Shown one piece after another: positions 31,916-40,450 of a DNA stretch of 46,150 nt. A program made the translations under genes and the position numbers. The DNA lies in the NCBI GenBank assembly GCA_900553065.1, contig USBZ01000010.1:1-46150 (forward strand), read 5' to 3'. Every line of letters starts with the position of its first letter. Position 1 is the first letter of the stretch. The stretch comes from an uncultured Desulfovibrio sp. (lineage in GTDB: Bacteria > Desulfobacterota > Desulfovibrionia > Desulfovibrionales > Desulfovibrionaceae). The notes under the pieces were generated by a model, which saw only the letters and a program-made list of their open reading frames with translations, did not search any database and was not told the origin of the DNA.

Positions 31916-33148
31916 ATGACGGAACATTTTCTCCCCGAGCTTCTCGCGCCCGCCGGCGGCCGGGAACAGCTGGAAGCAGCCATTCTTTACGGTGCGGATG
32001 CCGTTTATCTCGGCGGCAGCGCTCTTTCCCTGCGCGCCAAGTGCCGGGGATTCGACGGACAGGAGCTGGCAAAAGCCGTCCGCGATGCTCACAGCGCAGG
32101 CGTACGCGTGTACTACTGTCTCAACGCCATGCCCTTCGACGAGCATCTGCCGCTGGTGGAAGAACAGCTGGAAAGCCTGCCTGATCTCGGCGTCGACGGA
32201 CTCATTGCCGCCGATCCCGGCGTCATTCATCTCTCGCGCCGCCTCTGCCCGTCCGTGGAGCTGCACCTCTCAACCCAGGCCCATTCCGTCAATGCCGCCG
32301 CGGTGGCCTTCTGGAAGGAAATCGGCGCAAAGCGCATCAATCTGGCCAGAGAACTGGGCAGAGATGCCATGCGCAGCCTTATCAAGACCTTTCCGGACAT
32401 GGACTTCGAAGTCTTTGTTCACGGCGCCATGTGCCTGTCGCTGTCCGGGCACTGTCTCATCTCCGAATGGGCCAATCACCGCGCCGCCAATCTCGGACTC
32501 TGCACCCAGCCCTGCCGCTTCGAGTACCGCGGCATGAAGCTCACCGTGGAGGAAGGCATACGGCAGGACGGAGCCTTCCTCGACATTACGCAGGGAGACG
32601 ACTTCAGCGCCGTGTGGGCCCCCATGGATCTGTGCCTGATCCGCTGGATCCGCGACCTTGCAGCCATGCGTCCGGCAGCGCTCAAGCTGGAAGGACGCAC
32701 CAAAAGCGGCGGCTATGTCGCCCAGGTCACCGATGTCTATCGTACGGCGCTGAACCGTGCGGCAGACGCTCCGGAGGATCCTTCATGGGACGACGCACTG
32801 GTGGAGGAGCTGTTCCACACCTCCTCGCGCCCTCTTTGCTCCGGCTTCTTCCTGCCGCAGCGCGAAGTGGAAAACGTTCCGTCCTCTTTCAGGCCGCATC
32901 CCGTGGCTGCCCGCCTCATCGAGCCTTCCGAAAACGGAGGATGGCAGATACAGGTGCGCTCGCCCTGGAATGCCGAAAACGATGCCGCGCTGCTGCTTCC
33001 CGGCATGCGTCGTCCGAAGCTCAGAGCCGGAACCTATGTTCTGGAAAATCACCGGGGAGAAAAAACAGATCGCCTGAATCCCGGCATGACGGGCACGCTC
33101 TATTGTGATATCGAGAACCTCCGTCCGGGACTTTATGTCCGCGTCTAG
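31916..33148 (+). CDS. U32 peptidase-family protein (TrhP/RlhA/UbiU-like)
   Basis: A 410-residue protein. The family start PELLAPAGGREQLEAAILYGADAVYLGG and the U32 signature FVHGAMCLSLSGHC (near 165-178) are clear, and CTQPCR follows near 198-203; these cysteines can hold an iron-sulfur cluster in the family. Although called peptidases, studied members hydroxylate RNA (TrhP on tRNA U34, RlhA on 23S rRNA) or act in oxygen-independent ubiquinone hydroxylation (UbiU/V). A TrhP-like role is the best guess in an anaerobe. The start at 31916 has no clear ribosome site; upstream in-frame codons look non-coding. Confidence 0.88.
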   Translation: MTEHFLPELLAPAGGREQLEAAILYGADAVYLGGSALSLRAKCRGFDGQELAKAVRDAHSAGVRVYYCLNAMPFDEHLPLVEEQLESLPDLGVDGLIAADPGVIHLSRRLCPSVELHLSTQAHSVNAAAVAFWKEIGAKRINLARELGRDAMRSLIKTFPDMDFEVFVHGAMCLSLSGHCLISEWANHRAANLGLCTQPCRFEYRGMKLTVEEGIRQDGAFLDITQGDDFSAVWAPMDLCLIRWIRDLAAMRPAALKLEGRTKSGGYVAQVTDVYRTALNRAADAPEDPSWDDALVEELFHTSSRPLCSGFFLPQREVENVPSSFRPHPVAARLIEPSENGGWQIQVRSPWNAENDAALLLPGMRRPKLRAGTYVLENHRGEKTDRLNPGMTGTLYCDIENLRPGLYVRV

Positions 33149-33292
33149 GCCTCCCGCATTTCTGTCCCTTCTGAAGGGGAATCTCGACAAATACCCAAGG
33201 CCCCGCTTCCGTGCGCCGGAGGCAAACTCCGCCAACATGGCATGACACTTCGTATCTTCCACGAAGACCGTACGATCCCGCGACGTCCCCGC

Positions 33293-34090
33293 CTACCTGC
33301 TGCGGCGCGGATAGCGCCTCTCAAAGCGCTCCAGCACATCAAGCAAAGGCGCGTCAAGATACGGCAGAACCTGCGCTCTGAGTTCGTCGGGCACCCCGAA
33401 ACACGCTTCCGCCATGCTGCCCGCCATGGCTCCCAGCGTGTCGCTGTCGCCGCCGAGCGAAATGGCATTGCGCACGGCGCTCTCCACACCGTCGGACTCC
33501 AGAAACGCCTCAATGGCAAGAGGCACGGTTCCCTGACAGCTGACATCGAAGTTGTCCCGCATGCGGATATCATCCAGCGTATCGTCGAGCCGGTACCAGG
33601 TGGCGGCAATCTTCTTTCGAATATCCTCCGGCGCTTCTCCGTGCAGAGCAAACCATATCGCCGCCGTAACGGCCTCGGCTCCGCGAATGCCTTCAGGATG
33701 ATTGTGCGTCACCGCCGTCACCCTTCCGGCCATGTCCAGCGCATCCTCCAGAGAATCAGCCGCCCAGGCACAGGCACTCACCCTCATGGCTGCGCCGTTG
33801 CCGTAGCTGCCGTACGGCTCCGGGTGATCGCTGATCAGCCACCGGGAAAAACGGCCTCCGTAGCAGCCCTCGGCCCAGCGGTTGCCGAAAGCTCGCATGG
33901 CAGAAACGGCATGTTCCGCAAGCTTTTCCCGGTCATCGCCGCACTCAAGCAGCGCCTGCGCAATCGCAAGCGTGAGCACACTGTCGTCCGTTATGTGACA
34001 TTCCGGCGTGAACAGCTCAAAATCCCTCTGCTTGTAATTTCTCCACTCAAAGCGCGAACCTGCGACATCGCCGATTATGGCACCCAGCAT
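33293..34090 (-). CDS. ADP-ribosylglycohydrolase-family protein with intact metal sites
   Basis: A 265-residue DraG-family protein with complete motifs: GDVAGSRFEW at 7-16, TDDSVLTLAIA at 34-44 and SLGGDSDTLGAMAG near 212-225. The last is the second metal-binding site. It is likely an active hydrolase of ADP-ribose bonds; the target cannot be told (protein, DNA or small molecule). GGGAG lies 7 nt before the ATG at 34090. It is the second member of this family within 4 kb and the two are quite different in sequence, so they are not a recent duplication. Confidence 0.9.
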   Translation of the reverse strand: MLGAIIGDVAGSRFEWRNYKQRDFELFTPECHITDDSVLTLAIAQALLECGDDREKLAEHAVSAMRAFGNRWAEGCYGGRFSRWLISDHPEPYGSYGNGAAMRVSACAWAADSLEDALDMAGRVTAVTHNHPEGIRGAEAVTAAIWFALHGEAPEDIRKKIAATWYRLDDTLDDIRMRDNFDVSCQGTVPLAIEAFLESDGVESAVRNAISLGGDSDTLGAMAGSMAEACFGVPDELRAQVLPYLDAPLLDVLERFERRYPRRSR

Positions 34091-34391
34091 ATCCGTTCTC
34101 CCTTTTCCGCCGAAACTGCGGCATATGAACTGTTCCCGAAAGGAACCGCGCCATCATAGCCATTAACGCCGCCCTCCGCAAACGAAAGCCGCCTGCCTCC
34201 CGCCGGCAGGCCTTCCCTCCGCACTGAATCTGCTCGCCTATTCTTTTTCACCGAACAGGCGTGCTCTGGAGCAAAGCGCGCTTTTCAACAAAAGCAGCGA
34301 CGTCTGCGCCCATTACGGGTTGACAAAAAAGCTCTTCTTCAGAAAAACGGATCTGTTGTTTTCCCACCTTTATTCTTTCGGAGAACAGAAT
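34091..34391. other. Intergenic region before the NimA-like gene
   Basis: About 300 nt without a gene. TTGACA is present at 34320-34325 but no good -10 follows at the right distance. Confidence 0.4.
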
Positions 34392-34862
34392 ATGCGTCGT
34401 CACGAAAGGGAATGTTCCGAAGCCTCCTTTCTTCAACGTCTGCTTCAGGAAGCAGATGTCGTCACCGTTGCCTTTCATGCGGAAGAGCATCCCTATGTAC
34501 TTCCGCTGAACTTCGTCTTCATGAACAACGCGCTGTACATGCACTCCGCTACGGAAGGGCGCAAGCTTGACTGTCTGAAGCGCAATCCATGCGTGGGATT
34601 TTCCGTCCACAAGGTACTCGAAATCGACAGAGCGCATGCCACAACACGCTATGAAAGCCTCTGCGGCGAAGGTCGGGCCGTCCTCGTCGACGATCCGGAC
34701 GAAAAACAGAAGGCGCTGGCCGCACTGGCTGAAAAATATCAGAGCCGCTGTGAACTTCCCGTGCCGGAACGCATGCTGAACAGAACGGCCGTGATACGCA
34801 TCGACATTCTGCACATGAGCGGAAAATACAATCCCGCCGTCGGAACCGGCAGGCAGAGCTGA
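34392..34862 (+). CDS. Pyridoxamine 5'-phosphate oxidase-fold flavoprotein (NimA-like)
   Basis: A 156-residue split-barrel protein. The pattern ADVVTVAFHAEEHPYVLPLNFVF, then LYMHSATEGRKLDCLKRNPCVGFSV, is typical of the NimA/YhbP group that binds FMN or heme. NimA members reduce nitroimidazoles; most others have no known substrate. The start at 34392 has GGAG 8 nt upstream; an in-frame extension to 34320 is not supported. Confidence 0.85.
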   Translation: MRRHERECSEASFLQRLLQEADVVTVAFHAEEHPYVLPLNFVFMNNALYMHSATEGRKLDCLKRNPCVGFSVHKVLEIDRAHATTRYESLCGEGRAVLVDDPDEKQKALAALAEKYQSRCELPVPERMLNRTAVIRIDILHMSGKYNPAVGTGRQS

Positions 34863-35049
34863 GGAATCCCTCCCCGCAAAGGGGTTCTTTTCCGGCATTG
34901 CACGGCGTTTCCCCATTCCTCCGCTTGACGTAAACGCCCATACGCCCCTATCTGCGGGGTAAACCATCAACGCTTCTTCCGGGTTCGAGCAGCCTTCCCC
35001 GCTCTCGGCAAAAGCCCGATGCCCGGAATCAGGGAGATACTCTTCCGCC

Positions 35050-36039
35050 ATGTCTCACGCCGACTTTCCGGATCATTCCGCATATACCTGCCCCACAGAT
35101 CTTATGCACGACGAAAAAACAACGTCACTGCCGCCGTGTCAGACGCGGTCGCCTCTCGGCATCAACTACGCCCGCATGCTCGCCCTGCTCGAAAAGGACA
35201 GGGAACTTGAAGCCTGCCGGGAATGGCGCAACCTTACGCCCTTCGGAGGAATTCTCGCCTTTCTCGGCGATCCGTACGGGAATAACGCCTGCCCCTCAGC
35301 CGCACAGCGACGTCCTTTTCCCCTGCTCCAGCTGATGCGAAACCTGGCGGAACGGCATCCGGACATTCTCTACCTGCCCTTTTCTGATCTTCCCCGATCC
35401 GGCCGTAAAGTCGCCGTCATCGGCTCCGGCCCCGCCGGACTGCAGGCGGCCTGGACGCTCCACGAGCACGGCTTCGACGTTACTCTCCACGAGGCCGCTC
35501 CCGTTGCCGGCATCACGCTCATGCGTCCGCCGCTCCGGGAATCCGATACGCCGCCATCTCCGATTCTTCCCCCTGTTCCGGCGGAAATCGTGGAACGCAC
35601 CATGCTCACGCTGACGCTTTCCGGCATCGCCATCAAAACATCGTCCCCCGTCGGACAGGCGGAACTCGGCCGTCTCTGCGAAAGTCATGACGTCGTCCTC
35701 TGCGCCTGCGGCAAAGGCGCCGTACTTCCCGCCGATCCGCACGGACGCGTAAAGCAAAACCTGTTTGCTGCAGGTACCTGCGTCAAGAACAAAAAGCATC
35801 TCGGCCTTCTCGAAGCCATGGTCGCCGGGAAACAGGCTGCGGAAACAGCCTTCCGCATACTGGAAGGTCTCCCGATGCCGGAAGCGGACACTCCCCCCGC
35901 CGTGCCTTCCGCTGCTGAAAACGACCATCTCACGCAGAACCCCTCTGAAGAGGCGACAAAACACAGCCGGGAACTCGTTCAGGACGCTCTTGCCGAATGT
36001 CTCAGCTGCCTTCGCTCGAGTCAGAGCGATGCCGGATAA
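35050..36039 (+). CDS. Compact GltD-like FAD-binding protein that seems to lack the NAD(P)H domain
   Basis: A 329-residue protein. A helical N-terminal part (about 38-110) resembles the start of the GltD-type iron-sulfur-flavin reductases but has only scattered cysteines (14, 30, 56, 81). The FAD Rossmann motif VAVIGSGPAGLQAAW is at 121-135. In normal GltD-like enzymes of 450 or more residues a second Rossmann domain for NAD(P)H comes next; here the chain goes through VVLCACGKGAVLP to LFAAGTCVKNKKHLGLLEAMVAGKQAAE near 247-275, the final FAD motif, with GT where GD is usual. It may be an electron-transfer fragment or a sensor. A Glu/Pro-rich tail follows. The ribosome site is weak. Confidence 0.7.
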   Translation: MSHADFPDHSAYTCPTDLMHDEKTTSLPPCQTRSPLGINYARMLALLEKDRELEACREWRNLTPFGGILAFLGDPYGNNACPSAAQRRPFPLLQLMRNLAERHPDILYLPFSDLPRSGRKVAVIGSGPAGLQAAWTLHEHGFDVTLHEAAPVAGITLMRPPLRESDTPPSPILPPVPAEIVERTMLTLTLSGIAIKTSSPVGQAELGRLCESHDVVLCACGKGAVLPADPHGRVKQNLFAAGTCVKNKKHLGLLEAMVAGKQAAETAFRILEGLPMPEADTPPAVPSAAENDHLTQNPSEEATKHSRELVQDALAECLSCLRSSQSDAG

Positions 36040-36082
36040 ATCCCGTGCCTCTTCCGCCCCGAAAAATACTGCCAGATATTGC

Positions 36083-36111
36083 TTGACATTCCCGACCGGC
36101 TTTTCTAAAGT
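36083..36111 (+). promoter_or_regulatory. Promoter of tRNA-Ala(CGC)
   Basis: A perfect TTGACA (36083-36088) and TAAAGT (36106-36111) lie 17 nt apart, about 27 nt before the tRNA. Confidence 0.75.
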
Positions 36112-36138
36112 CTCTCCCGTTGGCGCGATGCCGACAAT

Positions 36139-36214
36139 GGGGATGTAGCTCAGCTGGGAGAGCATTGCCTTCGCAAGGCAGGGGTCGAGAGTTCAAATCT
36201 CTTCATCTCCACCA
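36139..36214 (+). tRNA. tRNA-Ala(CGC)
   Basis: Full cloverleaf: acceptor GGGGATG with CATCTCC, giving the G3-U70 pair that identifies alanine tRNAs; anticodon loop TTCGCAA giving CGC; T-loop TTCAAAT; encoded CCA at 36212-36214. It reads codon GCG. Confidence 0.96.
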
Positions 36215-36225
36215 GAAAAATATTG

Positions 36226-36254
36226 GACCGGTCAGAATTTCTGACCGGTTTTTT
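36226..36254 (+). terminator. Intrinsic terminator of tRNA-Ala
   Basis: ACCGGTCAG (36227-36235) pairs with CTGACCGGT (36241-36249) around AATTT, then a T-run. It lies 12 nt after the tRNA. Confidence 0.93.
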
Positions 36255-36563
36255 GTTTTAACCGCATCACGCCGAAGACAGCCGTGTCCTGCCTGTCTTC
36301 ACGCCGAAGTTTTGTTTCCGGCCGGAAAACGACAGACTCAAAAACGCCGTACCCCTGACCTCCCCTCGCCTCTCTGCCCTTTTCAGAATCTTTTCTGACC
36401 GGCAGCTCCCAAAAGATGACGATTCTGTTTGTCTTCTGAAAAAAAATTATAAAAGAACAGACATCAAATCTTGACATAAGACAACTAACTCACTACACCG
36501 GAGTCCTCCACCGTGAGGAGGCACAGTATATTCCTCAACCGGCTAAACATACAGGAGAATCTT
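36255..36563. other. Leader region of the iron-type dehydrogenase
   Basis: No gene is seen. TTGACA occurs at 36471-36476 with a poor -10 (TACACC) 17 nt on. A small hairpin CCTCC/GGAGG follows near 36505-36522. The stretch 36420-36480 is AT-rich. Confidence 0.45.
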
Positions 36564-37673
36564 ATGTCTCACTACAATATGTATCTTCCCAGCTATTCCA
36601 TCGGTTCAGACTGCTACAGCGAAATCCCCCAGGTTACCAGACAGTACGGCAAAACGGCCGTGGTCATCGGCGGCAAGACCGCCATGGCAAAAGCTCGCGA
36701 CGCGCTGCTCAAGGGGATTGAGAACTCACAGGTATCCATCATCGATTTCGTCTGGTTCGGCGGCGATTCCACGTACGAAAACGGCAGAATGCTCATGGAC
36801 AACGAATCCGTGAAGAAGGCCGACATGATCTTTGCCGTCGGCGGCGGCCGTGCCTGCGATACCGCCAAGTATGTGGCCAACGAAATGGACAAGCCCCTGT
36901 TCTGCTTCCCCACGGTGGCCAGCAACTGTGCCTCCGTCACCGCCATCTGCGTCATTTACAATCCCGACGGCAGCTTCCGCGAGTACTATTATCCGAAACT
37001 TGCCAAGCACACCTTCATCAACTCCGACATCATTGCCGACTCCCCCGCCGAGCTGCTCTGGGCCGGCATCGGCGACGCGCTCTCCAAGGAATGTGAAGCC
37101 GTTTTCTCCAGCAAGGATGCCGAACTTGATCACACGCCGCTTATGGGCGTGCAGCTTTCCCACGTATGCACCACGCCTCTGCTCCGCTACGGCGCAAAGG
37201 CGCTGGAAGCCTGCAAGGCCAAGAAGGCTTCTCATGAACTGGAGCAGGTAACGCTGGACATCATCATTTCCACGGGTCTGGTCTCCAACATGACCAGCCA
37301 TATCCCGGATTACTACTATAACTCCTCTCTTGCCCACTGCGTGTACTACGGAGCCACCGTCACCCGGAACGGACACCGCCATCTTCACGGCGAAATCGTC
37401 TCTCTCGGCGTTCTCTGCCTTCTGACCTACGAAAAGAAGTACGAGGAACGTGACGCCATCATGGCCTTCAACTCGTCCATAGGACTTCCGGTCTGCTTCG
37501 ACGACGTGGAAATAGAGGAAGGCGAATTCGAGGCCATGGGCCAGAAAGTTCTTATTTCCACGGAATGGGCCTACCGGCCTGCAGACGTGACGCTGGAAGG
37601 CTTCATTGCCGCCATGAAAGAACAGAACCGCAACGGCAGAGCCTACAGGGACTCGCACAACGCAGCCCGGTAA
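36564..37673 (+). CDS. Iron-containing alcohol dehydrogenase, GldA (glycerol dehydrogenase)-like
   Basis: A 369-residue group III dehydrogenase. The NAD site is AVGGGRACDTAK (91-102), and FPTVASNCA (115-123) is typical of the GldA branch. The metal ligands are Asp171 (GIGDALSKECEA), His258 (SSLAHCVYYG) and His275 (RHLHGEIVS), at nearly the same spacing as in known glycerol dehydrogenases. The true substrate may be glycerol, another polyol or an aldehyde. The start at 36564 has AGGAG 6 nt upstream; a longer frame from 36513 is not needed. A FadR-type regulator follows and may control it. Confidence 0.9.
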   Translation: MSHYNMYLPSYSIGSDCYSEIPQVTRQYGKTAVVIGGKTAMAKARDALLKGIENSQVSIIDFVWFGGDSTYENGRMLMDNESVKKADMIFAVGGGRACDTAKYVANEMDKPLFCFPTVASNCASVTAICVIYNPDGSFREYYYPKLAKHTFINSDIIADSPAELLWAGIGDALSKECEAVFSSKDAELDHTPLMGVQLSHVCTTPLLRYGAKALEACKAKKASHELEQVTLDIIISTGLVSNMTSHIPDYYYNSSLAHCVYYGATVTRNGHRHLHGEIVSLGVLCLLTYEKKYEERDAIMAFNSSIGLPVCFDDVEIEEGEFEAMGQKVLISTEWAYRPADVTLEGFIAAMKEQNRNGRAYRDSHNAAR

Positions 37674-37862
37674 AAGCGAGCCACGTCTCAGAACACCTTC
37701 TTTCTGAAAAGCCCTGCACCGGTAGCGGCAGGGCCGTCACCAGCCATGACCGGGAGGAGCATCGAGACCATGGACACCTTTGCAGGCTTGTTCTACTCTA
37801 AGAGCGCATGACTGCAGAAGGACACTTCACCGTTCACGTCATAAAGACGTGAGTTGTACACG

Positions 37863-37898
37863 AAGCATCCGGGCAGGGATATCTCTGCCCGGACGCTT
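37863..37898. repeat. 36-nt near-perfect palindrome before the FadR-type regulator
   Basis: AAGC, a mismatch, TCCGGGCAG, then GATATC at the centre, then CTGCCCGGA, a mismatch and GCTT: the whole 36 nt read almost the same on both strands. There is no T-run after it. It lies 39 nt before the TTG start, so it could be a strong leader hairpin or a large operator. Another hairpin, GCCCTGC/GCAGGGC, lies at 37711-37734. Confidence 0.7.
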
Positions 37899-37937
37899 GG
37901 TAACTGCTGAGCACCAGCATTGTTTCCGGAGATCCCC

Positions 37938-38633
37938 TTGAAAAAAACCGAACGACTTTCCGACAGCGTGGCCGAAAACATTCTCTCCATGATTACCGTG
38001 GACAGAAAGCTCAAGCCCGGCGACAAACTGCCCAACGAACTGGAGCTTGCCCAAAAGCTCGGGGTCAGCCGCATAACGCTGAGAGAAGGCATACGCATGC
38101 TTGCCGCCCGCGACGTGCTGGAAATACGTCGCGGCCGGGGAACCTATGTGCGGGACGACTTCAAGGTGCGCTCCTTCCGGGAGCTTCATGACGTACCAAC
38201 TCTGGAAGCAAACGCGGAATCCGTGTACGAAATGCGCATGATCTTCGAGCCCGAAGTCGCCTACTATGCCACGCTCCGGGCAACAGACAACGAAATGAAG
38301 CACATCTGTGAACTCGGAGAACGCATTGCCGCCAGCAGCCCCGACGATCCTCAGCTTCTGGAAGATGAAAGAACCTTCCACAGAGCCATTGCCAGAGCCA
38401 CGCACAACGAATTCATGAATCGCCTCATGCCTGTTCTTCAGGAAGCCTTCGAGCAGGCCATGGATCTTGCGCCCCGCAACCCTGAAGCTCTGCACCGCAG
38501 CCGTTACGATCATCAGCTTATTCTCGACTTCATGGTCAGCCGCAACGCAGAAGGAGCCAGAAGCGCCATGAAAATTCATATTCTGCACATCATGGACGCC
38601 CTCAATATACGGACGAAACGGGGCAGAGACTGA
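37938..38633 (+). CDS. GntR-family transcriptional regulator, FadR (FCD) subfamily
   Basis: A 231-residue protein. The N-terminal winged helix has KLPNELELAQKLGVSRITLREGIRMLAARDVLEIRRGRGTYV-type sequence (about 30-75); the C-terminal helical FCD domain has the metal-ligand positions in DERTFHRAIARATHN, RSRYDHQLIL and KIHILHI. FCD regulators usually sense small acids. The start is TTG at 37938, chosen because GGAG lies 6-7 nt upstream and no ATG gives the full helix-turn-helix. The likely target is the dehydrogenase upstream, or itself. Confidence 0.88.
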   Translation: MKKTERLSDSVAENILSMITVDRKLKPGDKLPNELELAQKLGVSRITLREGIRMLAARDVLEIRRGRGTYVRDDFKVRSFRELHDVPTLEANAESVYEMRMIFEPEVAYYATLRATDNEMKHICELGERIAASSPDDPQLLEDERTFHRAIARATHNEFMNRLMPVLQEAFEQAMDLAPRNPEALHRSRYDHQLILDFMVSRNAEGARSAMKIHILHIMDALNIRTKRGRD

Positions 38634-38666
38634 TCCTCTTCGTCCGAAGCTGGCACTCGAAACAGG

Positions 38667-38703
38667 CGGTTCTGCAGGTTACCGTCGTGCAGAACCGTTT
38701 TTT
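38667..38703 (+). terminator. Intrinsic terminator after the FadR-type gene
   Basis: CGGTTCTGCA (38667-38676) pairs perfectly with 38688-38697, followed by six T. Confidence 0.93.
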
Positions 38704-39088
38704 GCTGCCCTCCCCCCGGACTAGTACCTGTTTCAAAAGATCGACGACCTCCCTTTTTCCGTCTGAGCGTCAGCCTTCCTGAACGTGTCTTCCCCGCCTC
38801 CGGGATGGGAGCCTTCACTTTTTTCTTTACAGAATAAGGCCGCAGGAGCAAGGTGTCCGCCGGAAAGAACTCTCTTTTCCGAAGTCGGGCACATCCCCAG
38901 TGCCGCTATCGGCCGGCATCGTTACGGTGCAGCCTGCGCTCCGGCTTCGTTCTGTTCCTGTTCTCCGGCCACAGCGTCCGCCGGAAGGCTCTCCCGCCGC
39001 ACGTCCCAAAAGCAGCGACGGGGACGAGCTCTGCCGCCGATGCCCCGCCCGTAAAAGTTATCCTTACCGTTCCAGCCTCCGCCTTTCC
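38704..39088. other. Intergenic region before the MATE exporter
   Basis: No recognisable gene. An open frame in phase with the exporter runs through it from 38900, but its translation is Arg/Pro-rich without membrane or family features. Confidence 0.5.
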
Positions 39089-40420
39089 ATGTTCCTCTTT
39101 TCCTTTCAAAGCAGCGAGCTTCGTCAGCTTCTGCGCATCACCTTTCCCATTTTTCTTGAGCTCGTTCTTCAGCTGCTCGTCGGCAATGTGGACAAGATCA
39201 TGGTGGGAAACGACTACAGCGCCACGGCCATCAATCAGGCCAACACCATCCTCGACATGCTCGCCGTCAGTCTTTCCGTGCTTTCCGCAGCCTCCCTCAT
39301 TCTCATAAGCCAGTACAAAGGCGCACAGAACCGGCAGAAGGAACAGCAGGTCTATGTGCTGTCCTTCTACTTCAATCTGACCGTCAGTCTGGCCATCGGC
39401 ATTCTGCTTGCCGTTCTGGCACGCCCCGTGCTGTCGGCCATTCAGGTGCCCCCGGAAATCATAGATGAGTCGGTCGCCTATCTCCGCATCACGGGAGGCG
39501 GGCTTTTTCTTCAGGCCATCATGTTCTCGCTGAGCGCCTACCTGCGCAGCAACACCTACATGAAGCAGTGCCTTCTTGTCGCCTTTCTCTTCAACATCAT
39601 CAACATAAGCGGCAACATGCTTTTTCTCTGGGGGCTGGGTATGCAGGGGGCCGTGGCCGTCGCCATCCCCTCGGTCATATCCCGCTTTCTCGGAGCGCTT
39701 CTTCTCTTTCACGAAGTTAAAAAGTATCTGCGGCTCGACCTGTCGTTCCGCCGTCTGTTCTCCTGCCGCAGCGCCGAACTGTGGAAAATCCTCAAGCTCG
39801 GTCTGCCTTCCTGCGGGGAATCCTTCTCCTACTCCTTCAGTCAGATCGTCATTCTCGCCATCATAAACACCTTCAGCACCGGAGAAGCCGTGGTCAAAAC
39901 GTATGCCACCATGCTGGCCATGTGCTCCTATCTGTTCACCTCCGCCATCTCCCAGGCCATGCAGATTCTGCTCGGAAGAGCCCTCGGAGCCAAACGCTTC
40001 ACCGATGCCGAAAATCTCGTCAGGCGGGTCACCATCATCTCCTGCCTGGCCTCGGCGGGCATTTCCTCACTCATCGCCGTCTTTTCCACGTCCATCTTCG
40101 GACTACTCACCGCCGATGAAAACGTTATCCGCCTCTGCCGCCTCGTCATGTTCATCGACGTGGCCCTGGAGCTGGGAAGGGCCGTCAACATCGTCATGGT
40201 CAGAGCTCTGCAGACCTGCGGCGACGTCATGTTTCCCACCCTGCTTGCCATATTCTTCTGCTGGGTCGTTGCCGTCGGCGGCTCATGGGGCTTCGGCTCG
40301 CTGATGGGATTCGGCATTCTCGGCGTCTGGGCCGCCATGACCATCGATGAACTGTGCCGGGCCGTCATCTTTCTTTTTCGTTTTCATCGGGGAGCATGGA
40401 AAAAGCTCTCTCTTGTATGA
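39089..40420 (+). CDS. MATE-family multidrug/metabolite exporter
   Basis: A 443-residue membrane protein with 12 membrane segments in two related halves. The N-terminal ITFPIFLELVLQLLVGNVDKIMVG and SYSFSQIVILAIINTFSTGEA in the second half are typical of the MATE family, which uses a Na+ or H+ gradient to export cationic compounds. The start at 39089 gives the usual length and N-terminus but has no clear ribosome site; the in-frame extension to 38900 is rejected. The EamA gene follows at 30 nt and may be co-transcribed. Confidence 0.88.
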   Translation: MFLFSFQSSELRQLLRITFPIFLELVLQLLVGNVDKIMVGNDYSATAINQANTILDMLAVSLSVLSAASLILISQYKGAQNRQKEQQVYVLSFYFNLTVSLAIGILLAVLARPVLSAIQVPPEIIDESVAYLRITGGGLFLQAIMFSLSAYLRSNTYMKQCLLVAFLFNIINISGNMLFLWGLGMQGAVAVAIPSVISRFLGALLLFHEVKKYLRLDLSFRRLFSCRSAELWKILKLGLPSCGESFSYSFSQIVILAIINTFSTGEAVVKTYATMLAMCSYLFTSAISQAMQILLGRALGAKRFTDAENLVRRVTIISCLASAGISSLIAVFSTSIFGLLTADENVIRLCRLVMFIDVALELGRAVNIVMVRALQTCGDVMFPTLLAIFFCWVVAVGGSWGFGSLMGFGILGVWAAMTIDELCRAVIFLFRFHRGAWKKLSLV

Positions 40421-40450
40421 TTTTCTCCACGGAGCCGTATCCTGGAAACA

